NCBI GenBank assembly: GCA_001275005.1
Contig: JWZX01003184.1
Coordinates: forward strand, 1 to 31,866
DNA: 31,866 nucleotides
Source of the DNA: Chrysochromulina tobinii
Lineage: Eukaryota; Haptophyta; Prymnesiales; Chrysochromulinaceae
Reading direction: 5' to 3'
The notes beneath the pieces were generated by a model, which was given only the letters and a program-made list of their open reading frames with translations, did not search any database and was not told where the DNA came from. The translations under genes and the position numbers were made by a program. This document shows, piece by piece, positions 1-9,763 of this stretch (the first letter of the stretch is position 1; each line of letters starts with the position of its first letter).

Positions 1-174
1 CGACGCGTCCCGAGCCCCGCCATCACCCGCCACGGTATCCAGTTCGTAGAGCTCCCCACGCCCCCGAACCGCCGCGCCGACGGTGGGCACACCTGCTCGC
101 TACTGGACGACGCCGAGGCTCTCATGCGCGCGCTTCTAGTACTTGTCCGCGTTGCGCTCGGAGAGATCCTAACG
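1..174 (+). CDS. Possible 3' end of a gene cut by the left edge
   Basis: A frame is open from base 1 to a TGA at 172-174 (57 codons). It reads RRVPSPAITRHGIQFVELPT and continues with a Leu/Val-rich end (MRALLVLVRVALGEILT). Codon third positions are GC-rich like the confident genes here. A second short frame starts at the ATG at 175 (MSAEVLEVGWRRVTHVEM) and stops near 269, so a frame slip or splice at the join is possible; a GTGATG donor-like site lies there. No family is recognised. It could equally be a chance frame in GC-rich DNA. Confidence 0.25.
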
Positions 175-376
175 TGATGTCGGCCGAGGTGCTCGAGGTC
201 GGCTGGCGCCGCGTCACGCACGTCGAGATGACCAGCGCAAGTGAGAGGGCCCGTTCTGCAGCACAATGAAGGCGCAGGACGATAACCCTCTTCCTCGCGC
301 CCTTCAGCTCAGCTCACGCTCGCCTCGTCAGCCGCCAGTCGTCGCTCCGCACTCGCCAACGTCTGCAGCTCTCTGC

Positions 377-438
377 GCGCGCGTGCACTCTCTCCATGCG
401 CGCGTGCACTCTCTCCATGCGCGTGTGCTCATGGCATG
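377..438. repeat. 21-base tandem repeat, about 2.5 copies
   Basis: Two identical copies of GCGCGCGTGCACTCTCTCCA plus T (377-397 and 398-418) are followed by a partial diverged copy. No coding frame is supported across it. Confidence 0.85.
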
Positions 439-478
439 CACACAAGCGGGATGCGCGCACGACCATGACATACTGAAT

Positions 479-573
479 GGCATGGACACAGGGATGGCAT
501 GGACACAGGGATGACATGGACACAGGGATGGCATGGACACAGGATGGCATGGACACAGGGATGGCAAGGACAC
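479..573. repeat. 17-base minisatellite, about 5.6 copies
   Basis: The unit GGCATGGACACAGGGAT is repeated in tandem at 479, 496, 513, 530 and 546, with a partial unit after 563. Copy 3 has one substitution and copy 4 lacks one G. Frames through it give repetitive CPCHPCVHAI-like peptides, which I treat as artefacts. Confidence 0.92.
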
Positions 574-810
574 CTTAACACGCGGGACACGCACGACCTG
601 TACACGACCTGATGCATGGACGTGCGCCGTCGGCATGCAGCCCGCTGCAGCTCACTGAGACGCGCGCCGTGCGCGTCTCGCTCGCCTTCTGAAACGGCTT
701 CCTCGCCGTCGAAGAGCCCGCGCTGCTCTTCAATATCTTCAAGATGTAGAGCACCAATTGCTGCCGCAGCCGCTTGAAGCCACATATCGTCAGAAGCGCG
801 GCAGCGCGAC

Positions 811-1074
811 GCTCGTCGCGCCGCGCCGAAGATCGCCCGACCCTTCCCGTCCTTAGCCCATTGAAGAGGGCCTCGCGCAGGCACCCGAGCGCCCCCGCCA
901 TCGAGCTAAAGCCGCTGCTGCACGGTTGACGGGCCCTTGTCAGGCCCAAACGGCCAAAACTCGTCGGAGAAGGACCGCGCGCGCTCGACGCGCGGCGCCG
1001 GCGGTCGCCAGACCCTACCGACACCTTGACCCATCGGAACAGCCCTCGCGCAGGCCCCCGATCGCTCCCGTCGT
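811..1074. repeat. Diverged tandem duplication, offset about 172 bases
   Basis: The stretch near 811-902 and the stretch near 982-1074 align over roughly 90 bases. They share CCTCGCGCAGGC, a CGCTCG...CGCGCCG block and a GACCCTnCC block. Read on the minus strand both give a similar peptide (GALGCLREALFNG in the lower copy, GAIGGLREGCSDG in the upper), so this may be a duplicated exon of a minus-strand gene. The frame cannot be followed reliably. Confidence 0.55.
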
Positions 1075-1284
1075 CGGCCTGGAGCCATGTTGCATTGCCG
1101 TACTGTAGACTTCCTGAAAAGGCACGATGTTGAAGCCCCGGTGCGCCGCGATGATCAAGAGCAAGAAGATGGTGATGATGCCCCGACTCGGGGCTATCCA
1201 GTGGTGCCGGTTGCGCCGAGATCTGCCCTCCCGATCGCTCGCGCCAGCGATGGGCACCAAAGGCGGCGGAAAGGCGACCGCCAT
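1015..1284 (-). CDS. Small possible membrane protein, unrecognised
   Basis: Reading on the minus strand from the ATG at 1284 gives 89 residues starting MAVAFPPPLVPIAGASDREG. One hydrophobic segment near residues 36-48 (IITIFLLLIIAAH) could be a membrane span. The context of the start, TTCAAAATGGCG, is a good eukaryotic initiation context, and a (CAAGT)n tract begins only 7 bases upstream. The gene would be divergent from the prolyl 4-hydroxylase at 1489 and share its promoter region. The tail overlaps the duplication at 811-1074, so the true 3' end or an intron is uncertain. No family is recognised. Confidence 0.35.
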   Translation of the reverse strand: MAVAFPPPLVPIAGASDREGRSRRNRHHWIAPSRGIITIFLLLIIAAHRGFNIVPFQEVYSTAMQHGSRPTTGAIGGLREGCSDGSRCR

Positions 1285-1291
1285 TTTGAAT

Positions 1292-1330
1292 CTTGACTTG
1301 ACTTGACTTGACTTGACTTGACTTGACTTG
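1292..1330. promoter_or_regulatory. (CTTGA)n tract, about 7.8 copies, between divergent starts
   Basis: A perfect pentanucleotide run, 39 bases long. It lies 159 bases before the ATG at 1489 on the plus strand and 7 bases before the ATG at 1284 on the minus strand. Related tracts lie close to starts at 22388, 27236 and 30525. A promoter or leader role is inferred from position only. Confidence 0.5.
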
Positions 1331-1488
1331 TATTCATAGTGAATACCGGGTGAGTGCGTCGCTGGCTTTTCGCTCACACGAGTCAATCGGCACGCCCAGC
1401 ACTTTGTCTTGAAATGAGGCAGCGCAGCAACAACCCTCCTAGCCCTCATCCCCTCAAGAAACGTCAAGACAGGAGCCAACAAGCACAC

Positions 1489-2586
1489 ATGGATTCGAAA
1501 ATGCGCGTCGCTCAGCTGCAATGCCTTATCTTCTTCTGCCTTCCGCGTGCGCTCGTAAGTGCTGCAGACCTCGAGGCTTGCACGGACATTCAAACAGATT
1601 GCAAGATCTGGGCGAGTGAGGGGGAGTGCAAGAAGAATAGCGCCTACATGTGGGTGAACTGCCCCAAATCTTGTGAGACTTGTGAGTACGCTGCAAAGCG
1701 TCGAGCCATAACATCGGGAGAGTACTCATGCGAAAATATTGGCGACGACTCAATCAAGGCCGGCGGCATCGCGGCGCGCATGGAAGCGATGCTCAACATG
1801 AAAGAGTACAGCCCGCGGCTGCTGAGCGAGGATCCGCCCGTGATGATGCTTGAGACATTTATCGATCGAGACTTTGCTGCCGAGGTGCTGCGTGTGGGCG
1901 GGCACGATTTCCAGCGCTCGCTCGCCGGTTTCGATGATGGGCACGTACCCTCGCGCACGTCCTCCACGTCGTGGTGCAACGTGCCGACGTGCGAGGACAG
2001 CGCCGTCATGGAACGCTTCAAGGAGCGGATCACCTCTCTACTCGACTGCCCCATGCTGAATACGGAGCACCTGCAGGTACTTCGGTACGAGGTGGGCCAG
2101 TTTTACAAGTCGCATCACGACCAGAACTCACCCGTAGACTCACCACCCGGCCCGCGGGTGTGGACCTTTTTCACGTATTTGTCCGAGGTCGACGAGGGTG
2201 GTGAGACCTACTTTCCGTACCTCAACCTGACAGTAACGCCGAAGACAGGCAGTGCGATCGTGTGGCCGAGCGTGCGCAACGAGAACATCTTCGAAGACGA
2301 GCTGCGCACCGAGCACGAGGCCATGCCCGTCCGCGCGGGCGTAAAATATGCGGCCAATTTTTGGACACATCTTCGTGACTTCCAGACGCCGCACGCCGCA
2401 CACTGTGGCACCACCGCCGTCAGGACGGCCACCGAGAGGCGAAAAGCCGTCGAGGCGGCGCGGGTTAAGAACGGCGGTGCGCCTGACGGCCTCATGAACG
2501 CCGCCATATCGGGCGTGCGGCCCGACGATCCACGGCTGAGACAACCGTACAGGAACGTCGATAAGCGGGGTAAGGAGGAGCTGTAG
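1489..2586 (+). CDS. ShK-domain prolyl 4-hydroxylase (2OG-Fe(II) oxygenase), secreted/ER
   Basis: This 365-residue protein hydroxylates peptidyl proline with Fe(II), 2-oxoglutarate and O2, by family. A hydrophobic signal segment covers about residues 6-25 (VAQLQCLIFFCLPRALVSA). A six-cysteine ShKT domain follows at about 31-65 (C31, C38, C47, C58, C62, C65). The P4Hc catalytic domain covers about 150-300: the iron-binding motif is H209-H-D211, the distal histidine is H276 and the 2-oxoglutarate lysine is K286, at the expected +10 spacing. The catalytic set is complete. ShK plus P4Hc is a common architecture in plants and algae. Two further in-frame ATGs exist (1414 and 1501); 1489 or 1501 puts the signal peptide at the N-terminus, so I prefer 1489. 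Substrates probably include hydroxyproline-rich wall or scale glycoproteins, which is inference. Confidence 0.9.
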   Translation: MDSKMRVAQLQCLIFFCLPRALVSAADLEACTDIQTDCKIWASEGECKKNSAYMWVNCPKSCETCEYAAKRRAITSGEYSCENIGDDSIKAGGIAARMEAMLNMKEYSPRLLSEDPPVMMLETFIDRDFAAEVLRVGGHDFQRSLAGFDDGHVPSRTSSTSWCNVPTCEDSAVMERFKERITSLLDCPMLNTEHLQVLRYEVGQFYKSHHDQNSPVDSPPGPRVWTFFTYLSEVDEGGETYFPYLNLTVTPKTGSAIVWPSVRNENIFEDELRTEHEAMPVRAGVKYAANFWTHLRDFQTPHAAHCGTTAVRTATERRKAVEAARVKNGGAPDGLMNAAISGVRPDDPRLRQPYRNVDKRGKEEL

Positions 2587-2889
2587 AGCTCTAGCCCTGA
2601 CTGAAGCTGCACTAGCAAGCAGTTTAGAGTACAAGTCAGCAGATCAGAGACGGTTCGGCCTTCGCGGCTTCGGCGAGGAGCGACGGTCACGGTGATCGGT
2701 GAGTTGAGAGTTCGTTCGAAGACATCCTATCGTAATAATTGTCTAAAATAAGGACTATTTGTGCGTGGAAGTGAGGATTTGAGGGTGGTGAACTTTGCCA
2801 TAATAGATAATTGTTGAAACACCACCTTTTCACTCGCTCCCTTCACACGCACCCTTCACACGCGCGGACCTTTCCCTCGAAGCGCGCGC
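2587..2889. other. Intergenic, no gene seen
   Basis: This holds the 3' region of the hydroxylase and the leader of the next gene. The last 70 bases before 2890 are rich in CAC/TTCACACGC pyrimidine tracts. TGTTGAAACACCA at 2812-2824 is the reverse complement of a 13-base core of the minisatellite at 26518-26825. Confidence 0.5.
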
Positions 2890-4482
2890 ATGAAGCGCGC
2901 GGAACTGCTCGCGTGCGTCGCGCTTCTTGCGCTCGGCTCGATGCTAGTGTTCAACACTCGGCTACTGGGCAGCAGTTCGTTGTGGTGCGATCCGCGCGTG
3001 CAAGAGCGCCTCGCCGAGAAGGACCGCTCAGTGAAGCAGGCAATGCAGCAGATGCAGGAGGCGCTCATGCAGCAGGAGGCGACGCTGAGTGCGTTGACCA
3101 AAGAGCGAGCCGCGTCGCACGAGCTGCGCAAGAAGCTCGAGCAACTCAGCGGTGGCGGCGGCGGCGGCGGCAGCAGCAGCAGCAGCAGCAGTGGCAGCAC
3201 GCGCAGGCGGCGGCGCACCTCGTCGGTCGGAGCTACAGACGAAGCGGTCAGCGCGGCTTCGGACGTCGCTGAGTCCTCGATAGCGATCCCGCAGGCGCTG
3301 TCGGCACCCGAGATGCAAGCAGGCGGAGCCGACAGTACCCTAGCTCTGACCGGCGGTGCCGGGAGTGGCAATTATAAGCTCAGCCCGGAGGCGATCGCAG
3401 TGGTTGTGATCGCGTACAATCGGCCGCAGTACCTCGACGAGGCGCTCAAGTCGATCAACGCGAGCCACCCGGGCGGTTCGAGCTTCCCCGTGTACGTCTC
3501 GCAGGACGGCGAGAACGGGCCCGTCACCAACGTCGTGCTCAAATACGGCTACAGGAGCCTCGTACACCCGCGCAAGATCCTTTCGTTCGACCGGGGCAGC
3601 TACCTGTCCAAAAACCAGGGCTACGCCTACTTGTCGGTGCACTACGGCTGGGCGCTGCGCACACTCTTTGGGATGGGTCCGAGCGGCGCGAGCGGCGCGA
3701 AAAGCGCGGCCATCTACGCGGGCGTCATTATCCTCGAGGAGGATATCCGTGTGTCGACGGACTTCTTCGCCTACTTCGAGGCGGCGGCGCCGCTGCTCGA
3801 GTCGGACCCGACGCTGCTGTGCGTGTCGGCGTTCAACGACAACGGGCAGGATGCCTTCCCGGGCGACCCGCGCGCCCTCCACCGCTCTGACTTTTTCCCG
3901 GGGCTCGGTTGGCTCCTCTCTCGCCGACTTTGGGACGAGTTGAGGCCGAAGTGGCCCGAGGCTCGTGGCTTCTGGGATGACTGGCTGCGGGAGACGCCGC
4001 AGCGCAAAGGGCGCGCGTCGATCCGGCCCGAGGTGAGCCGCACGGTCACATTTGGCGCAGTCGGCACATCGGTCGGCCAATTCTACCAAAAGTACCTCGC
4101 CAAGATCTCGCTCAATGTTCGCAAGGTGGACTGGGTGACTGAGGACTTGAGCTACCTCAAGCAGCAGTCGTACGATGCCCTCTTCACCGAATGGTTGGAC
4201 AAGGCGACGGCCGTGCCGAATCTAGAGTCGGCGCGGAAGGTGGCAGAGCAGGATCGGGAAGGCGCCAACCTCGTGCTCCGGTATCGCGACGAAGCCGACT
4301 TTGTGTCCATGTGCAAGCAGCTCGGCCTCATGGAGGACCTCAAGGCCGGCGTGCCGCGAACCGCCTACCATGGCGTCGTGCTCGTGCGCATCAACGGCCG
4401 CCGCCTCTTCTTGGCGCCCGGCTACAAGGTTGAACAGGACATCACCGTGGACGGCCATGGCAAAAAAGCCGGCATCCATTGA
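2890..4482 (+). CDS. MGAT1: Alpha-1,3-mannosyl-glycoprotein 2-beta-N-acetylglucosaminyltransferase (GnT-I, GT13)
   Basis: This 530-residue type II Golgi protein should add the first GlcNAc to the alpha-1,3 mannose arm of Man5GlcNAc2, opening the hybrid/complex N-glycan pathway. The cytosolic tail is MKRAE, and the membrane anchor is at about 6-22. A charged, glutamine-rich stem (about 35-86) looks coiled-coil. A Gly7-Ser7 linker at 88-101 is encoded by (GGC)n(AGC)n triplet repeats. The GT13 catalytic domain runs from about 165: VVIAYNRP (172-179), an EED metal/nucleotide motif at E283-E284-D285 within ILEEDIRV (EDD in animal GnT-I), FFPGLGWLL, FWDDWLR (361-367) and RPEVSRT (379-385), all GT13 hallmarks. 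Length and order match the family. The frame is intact and no intron is needed. The related POMGNT1 also has this domain but carries extra N-terminal domains not present here. Confidence 0.9.
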   Translation: MKRAELLACVALLALGSMLVFNTRLLGSSSLWCDPRVQERLAEKDRSVKQAMQQMQEALMQQEATLSALTKERAASHELRKKLEQLSGGGGGGGSSSSSSSGSTRRRRRTSSVGATDEAVSAASDVAESSIAIPQALSAPEMQAGGADSTLALTGGAGSGNYKLSPEAIAVVVIAYNRPQYLDEALKSINASHPGGSSFPVYVSQDGENGPVTNVVLKYGYRSLVHPRKILSFDRGSYLSKNQGYAYLSVHYGWALRTLFGMGPSGASGAKSAAIYAGVIILEEDIRVSTDFFAYFEAAAPLLESDPTLLCVSAFNDNGQDAFPGDPRALHRSDFFPGLGWLLSRRLWDELRPKWPEARGFWDDWLRETPQRKGRASIRPEVSRTVTFGAVGTSVGQFYQKYLAKISLNVRKVDWVTEDLSYLKQQSYDALFTEWLDKATAVPNLESARKVAEQDREGANLVLRYRDEADFVSMCKQLGLMEDLKAGVPRTAYHGVVLVRINGRRLFLAPGYKVEQDITVDGHGKKAGIH

Positions 4483-5323
4483 ACGCAGCGGCGTGCTGGG
4501 AAGCTCCCATCACTATGCCTCAACTTGAATTTGTCGTGATGTACAGCGGATCAACTGTACAACTAGCTTAGTTAACTAGGCTAGTTATGTTATGCGATGT
4601 GGTGTAACACTTAATGCGTATTAATGGGGTTCCTCGGGTATTCCTCGGGGTTTCCATAATACCTACTGTAGTGCTTGGTGAGCTGAGAGTGTTCGGTTCC
4701 CGACAAATTCGGAACCGATCCGATCACAGCGCGACATTATTCGATACGTTATGTGCGCAACGCGGGCTTCCGCACTTCGTTTTGCGTTGCATGCAAAGCC
4801 TTCGTTGGGCGAGCACCATCTGACGGCTCTCATGCAACGGGGCACGTCGACCGTGCTCACGCACGCGCTGGCGGCACTCACCTCGGTCATCTGTTGTCAT
4901 CTGCAGTGCGGCCGTCATCGTGTGGGCACGTTCGCGCTCTCCGCAGGGGGTCGGTCAAGGCCACGTGAGCACACCGCCGCCAAGGCAGCCGAAGCGATCT
5001 CCAACATCGGCGCGCTATCGGCGCGCAGATCCTCTCCTCGCTGGTGACGCTGCTGCGGACAAGTCGACAATGGCGAGGACGATGAAGTTTTGGAAGCTCG
5101 ATGATGCGCGCACAGGTCGCAGCATGAAGGGGGGCCGACTCGTCGATGATTGGCAGCACGTCTACCTGATCGTCTCCTTTGACTTCGTTGACCGCCTTCC
5201 CCTCGGACAGTGTTATGGGTGTACGCTTGCTGACCAGACGGAAGTGATCGAGGTGGATGTTGCGGTCAAATGTCATGTTTGGAATGTCTTTGCCATTTGG
5301 ATCCGGAGCACCCTCGTCCTTAC
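4483..5323. other. Intergenic stretch, no confident gene
   Basis: 4483-4700 is relatively AT-rich, with short repeats of CTAGTTA. At 5044-5300 both strands hold protein-like frames (plus KFWKLDDARTGRSMKGG; minus NIHLDHFRLVSKRTPITL), and I cannot choose between them. On the minus strand this is where later exons of the channel relic would lie. Confidence 0.4.
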
Positions 5324-5880
5324 CTCGTCCTCGTCCTCGTCCTCTCGTCCTCGTCCTCGTCCTCGTTGATTGCGTCAAGCACGACCGCAATGAGGTTCAT
5401 GACAACGTATAGCGACCCATGAACAGCTCAAGTCCATCCACTCGCCCGTCATGATGATGAAGACAGTAAGCATGGCGGGCACGAATGAGTCGAAGTGCAT
5501 CCATGGGAGCTCCTCGAAGCCGTTGAAGACACCGCCAATAAGAGCTGCATGCCCATGAAGGCGAAGATGAGCATGACCATGAGCATCAGGAGGAAGAGGT
5601 TAGACATGAGCGACAACGCCTTGCCCAAGGTCATGACGACTATGTACAGGCCCTTCCACACGTGCGCATGAGGCGCAGCACCCGCAGCACCCGAAACGTC
5701 CGAATGATGCGCATGAAGGACAGGTTGAAGCCGAGGCGGCGTACGAAGAGCATCTCGAGAACCCTTACGGCCACAGTCATGTACACGAGGGCATTCCAGC
5801 CGTCGCCCCAGTATCCTATGCAGCCGAGGCCGTAAAGCTTCGCCAACATATCGACGACGAAGATCAGATTGAAGACGTCC
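5324..5880 (-). pseudogene. Voltage-gated cation (Ca/Na-type) channel domain, frame-broken
   Basis: The minus strand encodes one nearly complete six-helix channel repeat spread over several frames. S2-S3 (FNLIFVVDMLAKLYG, WGDGWNALVYMTV) and the voltage sensor S4 (FMRIIRTFRVLRVLRLMRT, with Arg every third residue) lie at about 5660-5880. S5 (SNLFLLMLMVMLIFAFMGMQ) is at about 5550-5650 in a second frame. The pore loop (GGVFNGFEELPWMHFDSF, then VFIIMTGEWMD with a selectivity-filter glutamate) is at about 5425-5545 in a third. S6 (VVMNLIAVVLDAINED) ends in a DED/RT-rich tail and a good GTAAGG donor at 5323. Frame changes near 5660, 5540 and 5415 leave no room for introns, and some 20 residues between pore and S6 are missing. 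S1 was not found. Either a dying gene or uncorrected assembly indels; the family call is firm. Confidence 0.8.
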
Positions 5881-7459
5881 GCTCTCGGTACGACACAGTG
5901 GCTGTTGTGGCTCCGTCGATGGCTTCGTCGTCTGACTCCGCAACGGAGTTTGAGGCTTTTTGCTCGATTGATGCGAGTCTTGATGCGAGTCTTGATGCTG
6001 CCTGAAAACGAGTCCGAGCACACGAGTCGGACAAGACCGAGCAAGCCATAGCGACACATCTCGGACGAGAGCGTAGGTCACGTCGCGGACACGCGGAGGT
6101 GCAACATCAGCGCGAGTGCATAAACGAGGACTCGGCTGTATGTCAAACTCGCGGACGCGTACGGACGACGTAACTCAACTAGCAGCCGTGACTTCTAGTG
6201 CTGCACCGCGTCTTTGCGAGCAGAGTCATCGAATGGTTCCTCTGCGCTTTTTCGTCTCAGCTGAGCCGTACATTGACGTGGGCGACAAATAGACGATCAT
6301 CGTAGATCATCGCACGATCCGAACGTTCGTGGAGGACGAGTAAAGAGGACAAGAGGAGCAGCGCGCACGCTGGTCGACGAGTGCATTAACGAGTGCATCG
6401 ACAAGTTGCACCGAGTAAGGCTCCAACTGCGGTGCGTCTCATCCAAAGCACACAGTGGCGGCAACCTTGCAACGCGGCTGCAGCGAGAGCTCGAGGAGCA
6501 CAGAACAAACGCTCCACAGGAGCGCGTGCTCAGCGCATGTGGCCGAGTTGAGACATCCAAAGCACATGTGGCGTCCGAGCTCGAGCATCGTATCCTCGTC
6601 CACAGATCGAACCCGAAAACCCTCATGAGATGATCACCTCGATCAGGCCGCGACGGTCCGGCTTCAGCACACAGGGGTCGTGGATCGCGAGGTGTGCGCA
6701 CGGTGTGGCACAGTACTCGGGCGATCCTCTCCGGGTTATCTCCGGGTCTCAAGCAAAGCAAGAACATGTTCCAAACATGCGCCTTCTGGGACGACGCATC
6801 TAGACGCATCGTCGATGTAAAAGGCGACGCGTGTGCAAGACGAGCGAGTGCAGAGCACTCCTTGCATGCACGAGCGAGTTTCGCTCTTCCAGAGCATGCT
6901 GCCTGTGCATGAGATAACCTCGCATCTCACGCCCGACTCGACCACATCAACTTGCCTCCCCCCGACCTGCTCAGGCGCGTCCTAATGGGCTGTATGATGC
7001 TCGACCAGGGGCAGCACGCGATGGTCGAGAGTAGGTCGAGAGTTAAGTGTTAGTCGAGAGTCCCCCCAAAGCACGGCTGGTGCGTCTGTGCATTGCCGGT
7101 TCAGCCTTCAGCGTGGTCACAGATCGGCGAGATAATCGGCGAGAGGCACACAAGAGCATTCGTGCGGGGATGCGGGCACACTCCTTTTGCTGTTAGCTTG
7201 CTGTGGCAACTACCACATCACAAAAGCAAGGCCTTAGCCAACGGCTGAACGGTATCGGTTCCGGGCAGACGGGCATCAACTACGACGTGATATCGATAGA
7301 TATCGAGACTAGGAAGACTGCCCAACGCCATAAACGGTGAAAAGCGTGAAGGGACGGGCTCTAGCATGGGCTCTAGTCCTTTTGGGCAACACGACGACTT
7401 GATCATGTACGATGTAGCAAGTACGCTTTTCGTGTACCGTACTAGAAGAACTACAGACA
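5881..7459. other. Long stretch without a supported gene
   Basis: I see only short repeats: a doubled GATGCGAGTCTT at 5970-5995, TCCAAAGCACA at about 6431 and 6556, and GTCGAGAGT three times within about 7024-7062. Frames on both strands are short or full of serine, arginine and cysteine. Upstream exons of the channel relic (S1, earlier repeats) would be expected here on the minus strand, but I could not find them. Confidence 0.4.
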
Positions 7460-9546
7460 CTAAACCTTGAGTGATGGCCCACGTTGCGACGCTGATGGTG
7501 CACCAGCAGCTACGGGAGACCGGCGTGTGGGTTGCGCCGCCGATGGAGGCGGCATGTGTGGCGGCGAAATGCCGCGCGCTGGTCTTGCGGCAGGGGTTTG
7601 GTCGCTGCTCACTGCACCGAAAATGGAGGGCTGCGGCAACACCCTTCGTGTCGGCGCCTTCATGGTCAAGCCAGCGGCGCTCGTGGTGGTGGTGCTCGAG
7701 GCGGCCGTCGCGGTGCTCGACGCTGCGGCGAGGCTCACTCCCCTTGTACGCGTGGAGGAGGTACTTGTACGCGTGGTGCTCGGGCGAGAGCTGCTGGGCC
7801 GGCCGCAGCTAAAGTTTTCGCACCAGCCGCTTTCAGCATTGCTGGTACGCACGCGTGCCGAGGAGCGTGGCGTGCGAGTGTAGTCAATGTGCATTCGCTT
7901 GTACTCGTCCGCCGCACGGAAGGTCTCCACAAGGGCGGGGCTCTCGGCCAGGGACGAAGCGTCGGGCATGCGTCCGAGGCGCGGCACCACAATCGTCGGC
8001 ATGGGCGAGGGTGGCTTGAGTGTCGCGTGCCCCTGCACCCGTGCCAGGAGCTCAACGTCCGTCGCGGTACGCATCCCCACATCCAGCCGTCGGCCGTCGC
8101 GCGTGATCACGAATGTCTTCTCTGCTGCCTTGGGCTTCTCTGCTTGACTCGTCGGCGCCTTGCCGGCTGTGCTGTTGGACAGCGGGGCGCGTGTTGGAAG
8201 CGGCTCGCTGCTCTCGTCAGTGGACCACTGGCCGACCCTAACTTCGTAGATCCAGTGCCCCGTTGGGCAGTGACCATCTTCGTTAATCTCGGTCCAAGTA
8301 GTTCTAGTGCCCGAGGACGAGAGGTTCATACCGAGCGTATGGCCGTTTTGACTCATCTTCGACGTGACAGCAATCGAGAGCGTCGCCGACGGCGGCCCGC
8401 CCTCATCCGGCGTGCCTCTACCCGTATCCTCGCCCGGCGTGCCCTCGCCCGTAGGCAGGGGCTTGCGCAGGCCCAGGCGCTCGTGATACTTCGCCCAGTC
8501 AATTCCGATAGCTGAGGCCAATTCCGGTGCCTTGATGACGACGGGAGGTTCCCACTTGGTCGGATGCGGCATCTCGCCGATCTCCCAGGCGCGCTTGCGC
8601 ATCACGGGCGCTGTCGTCGTGAGCCCAACGCCGTCGTTCTCCCGTCGCCGCGAGCGCCTCCGCACGCTGCAGCGGCGTGCTTATGACGTGGGTATGCACC
8701 CACGTCGACGTGTCGCGCGCGCCCACACTCTGACTCGACAGTTGGCGCTTCGGGTGCCGGCGGAAGGCGTCGCGATAGGGCGCCTGCGGCTTTGAAGCCA
8801 ATGCAAAGACCAGATGGGTATTGCGCAGCTCTTCTTGCGTCTTTGCTTTGGCTCAATACCAGATGGGTATTGCAGTGGGCGCCTGACTGATGTGGTTGGC
8901 TCGGGGTCGATGCGTCGTCGTCGTCGTACTCCTTCTCGACCTCTTGCCCTTGGGCGGTGCGCGAATGAAGACGGCCACTGCGGATGGCAATGTTCGGCAG
9001 TGGCTCCCAAAGCCTTGCACTTTGACCGCCGCCGGGGCTGCCGCCGCCCTCCTCCTCTCCGTCATCGCCCTCAGCAAGCCCCGCTTCTTCTCCTTTGGCT
9101 TCGACCGTTGGTAGACACGGCGCAGCAGATGAAGCAGGCGCAGCACCTTGCGATGGCACGTTGGCGGACGGACTTAAGGGCAGCTCGACTTCTAGTCGAG
9201 CAGCGATGGGTAGGACTTGGTTGATGGCAGGTGGAGCCGCAATGTGCTGAGGTGCTGCTGGCTCTTCAGCTCGCGGCGATGGTGCCCTCGTGGTGATGGT
9301 GCGAGCGGGGCGCTGCTTCTGGCTTTTCAGCAGGTGGCGATACCGGGCAGGCGATGCTGTTGCAGCTGGAGGGGCAGTGTTTGGCATCATGATCGTAGTG
9401 TGTATCTTTGAGAGCCATGAACACAAGGATGTGAAGCCAATCGCCTCAGCGCCACGATCTAACAGATCCTGGAGCTCGTCCTTGCTCGGCGCTTCACCTG
9501 AATCTGGCTCGCTCACGATGATCCATGGCCGTCCGCCATCTACCAT
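7460..9546 (-). CDS. Low-complexity protein of unknown function, split and frame-broken
   Basis: The minus-strand ATG at 9546 opens an exon reading MVDGGRPWIIVSEPDSGEAP, then a Pro/Ala-rich stretch and acidic runs (EGDDGEEEGGG, EYDDDD). A phase-0 intron fits at 8859-8784 (76 bases, GTATTG...GCCGCAG). It leads to an exon reading APYRDAFRRHPKRQLSSQSV and then HTHVISTPLQRAEALAATGE. Near 8650 the frame must move by one base to continue as NDGVGLTTTAPVMRKRAWEI, then WEPPVVIKAPELASAIGIDW, and to end in a Ser/Thr/Pro-rich tail with stop at 7460. The central part looks like a folded domain, and both ends look disordered. No family is recognised. The gene exists on this strand with moderate confidence; the exact structure is a proposal. 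Confidence 0.5.
8809..8872. repeat. 15-base direct repeat at an intron donor
   Basis: ACCAGATGGGTATTG occurs at 8809-8823 and exactly again at 8858-8872. On the minus strand each copy reads CAATACCCATCTG followed by GT, so both could serve as splice donors. The duplication sits inside and at the edge of the proposed intron 8784-8859. Confidence 0.8.
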
Positions 9547-9654
9547 CAAGGCTCACAAACGCAAGTCGAAAAAGATATCCAAATGCGAAAAAATTGCATG
9601 CTCCAAAAGTTGCAGCAAATGCATGCAACCCCTTTTCTCTTTGTAATGTGTGGG

Positions 9655-9763
9655 TGAGAGAGCGAGCGAGTGAGTGAGCGAGCGAGTGAGTGAGTGAGTG
9701 AGTGAGTGAGTGAGTGAGTGAGTGAGTGAGTAAAGGCAATCAAAAGTCAGTCAGTCAGTCAGT
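9655..9763. repeat. (GAGT)n and (GTCA)n microsatellites
   Basis: About 78 bases of GAGT repeats with a few GAGC units (9655-9732) are followed after a short spacer by four GTCA units (9746-9763). The HSLTHSLTHS-type frames here are artefacts. Confidence 0.95.

Noticed and set aside
328..884. Minus-strand frames rich in CPCHPCVHAI repeats
   Set aside because: They are translations of the 17-base and 21-base minisatellites and exist in several frames at once.
3340..4089. 249-codon minus-strand frame over GnT-I
   Set aside because: Shadow of the GT13 catalytic domain on the other strand; Arg/Val/Glu-rich with no motif.
7532..8515. 327-codon plus-strand frame
   Set aside because: It is antisense to the minus-strand protein, Arg/Ala/Cys/Gly-rich, with no motif. 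The minus frame has better composition.
9494..9743. Frames encoding HSLTHSLTHS repeats
   Set aside because: Produced by the GAGT microsatellite.
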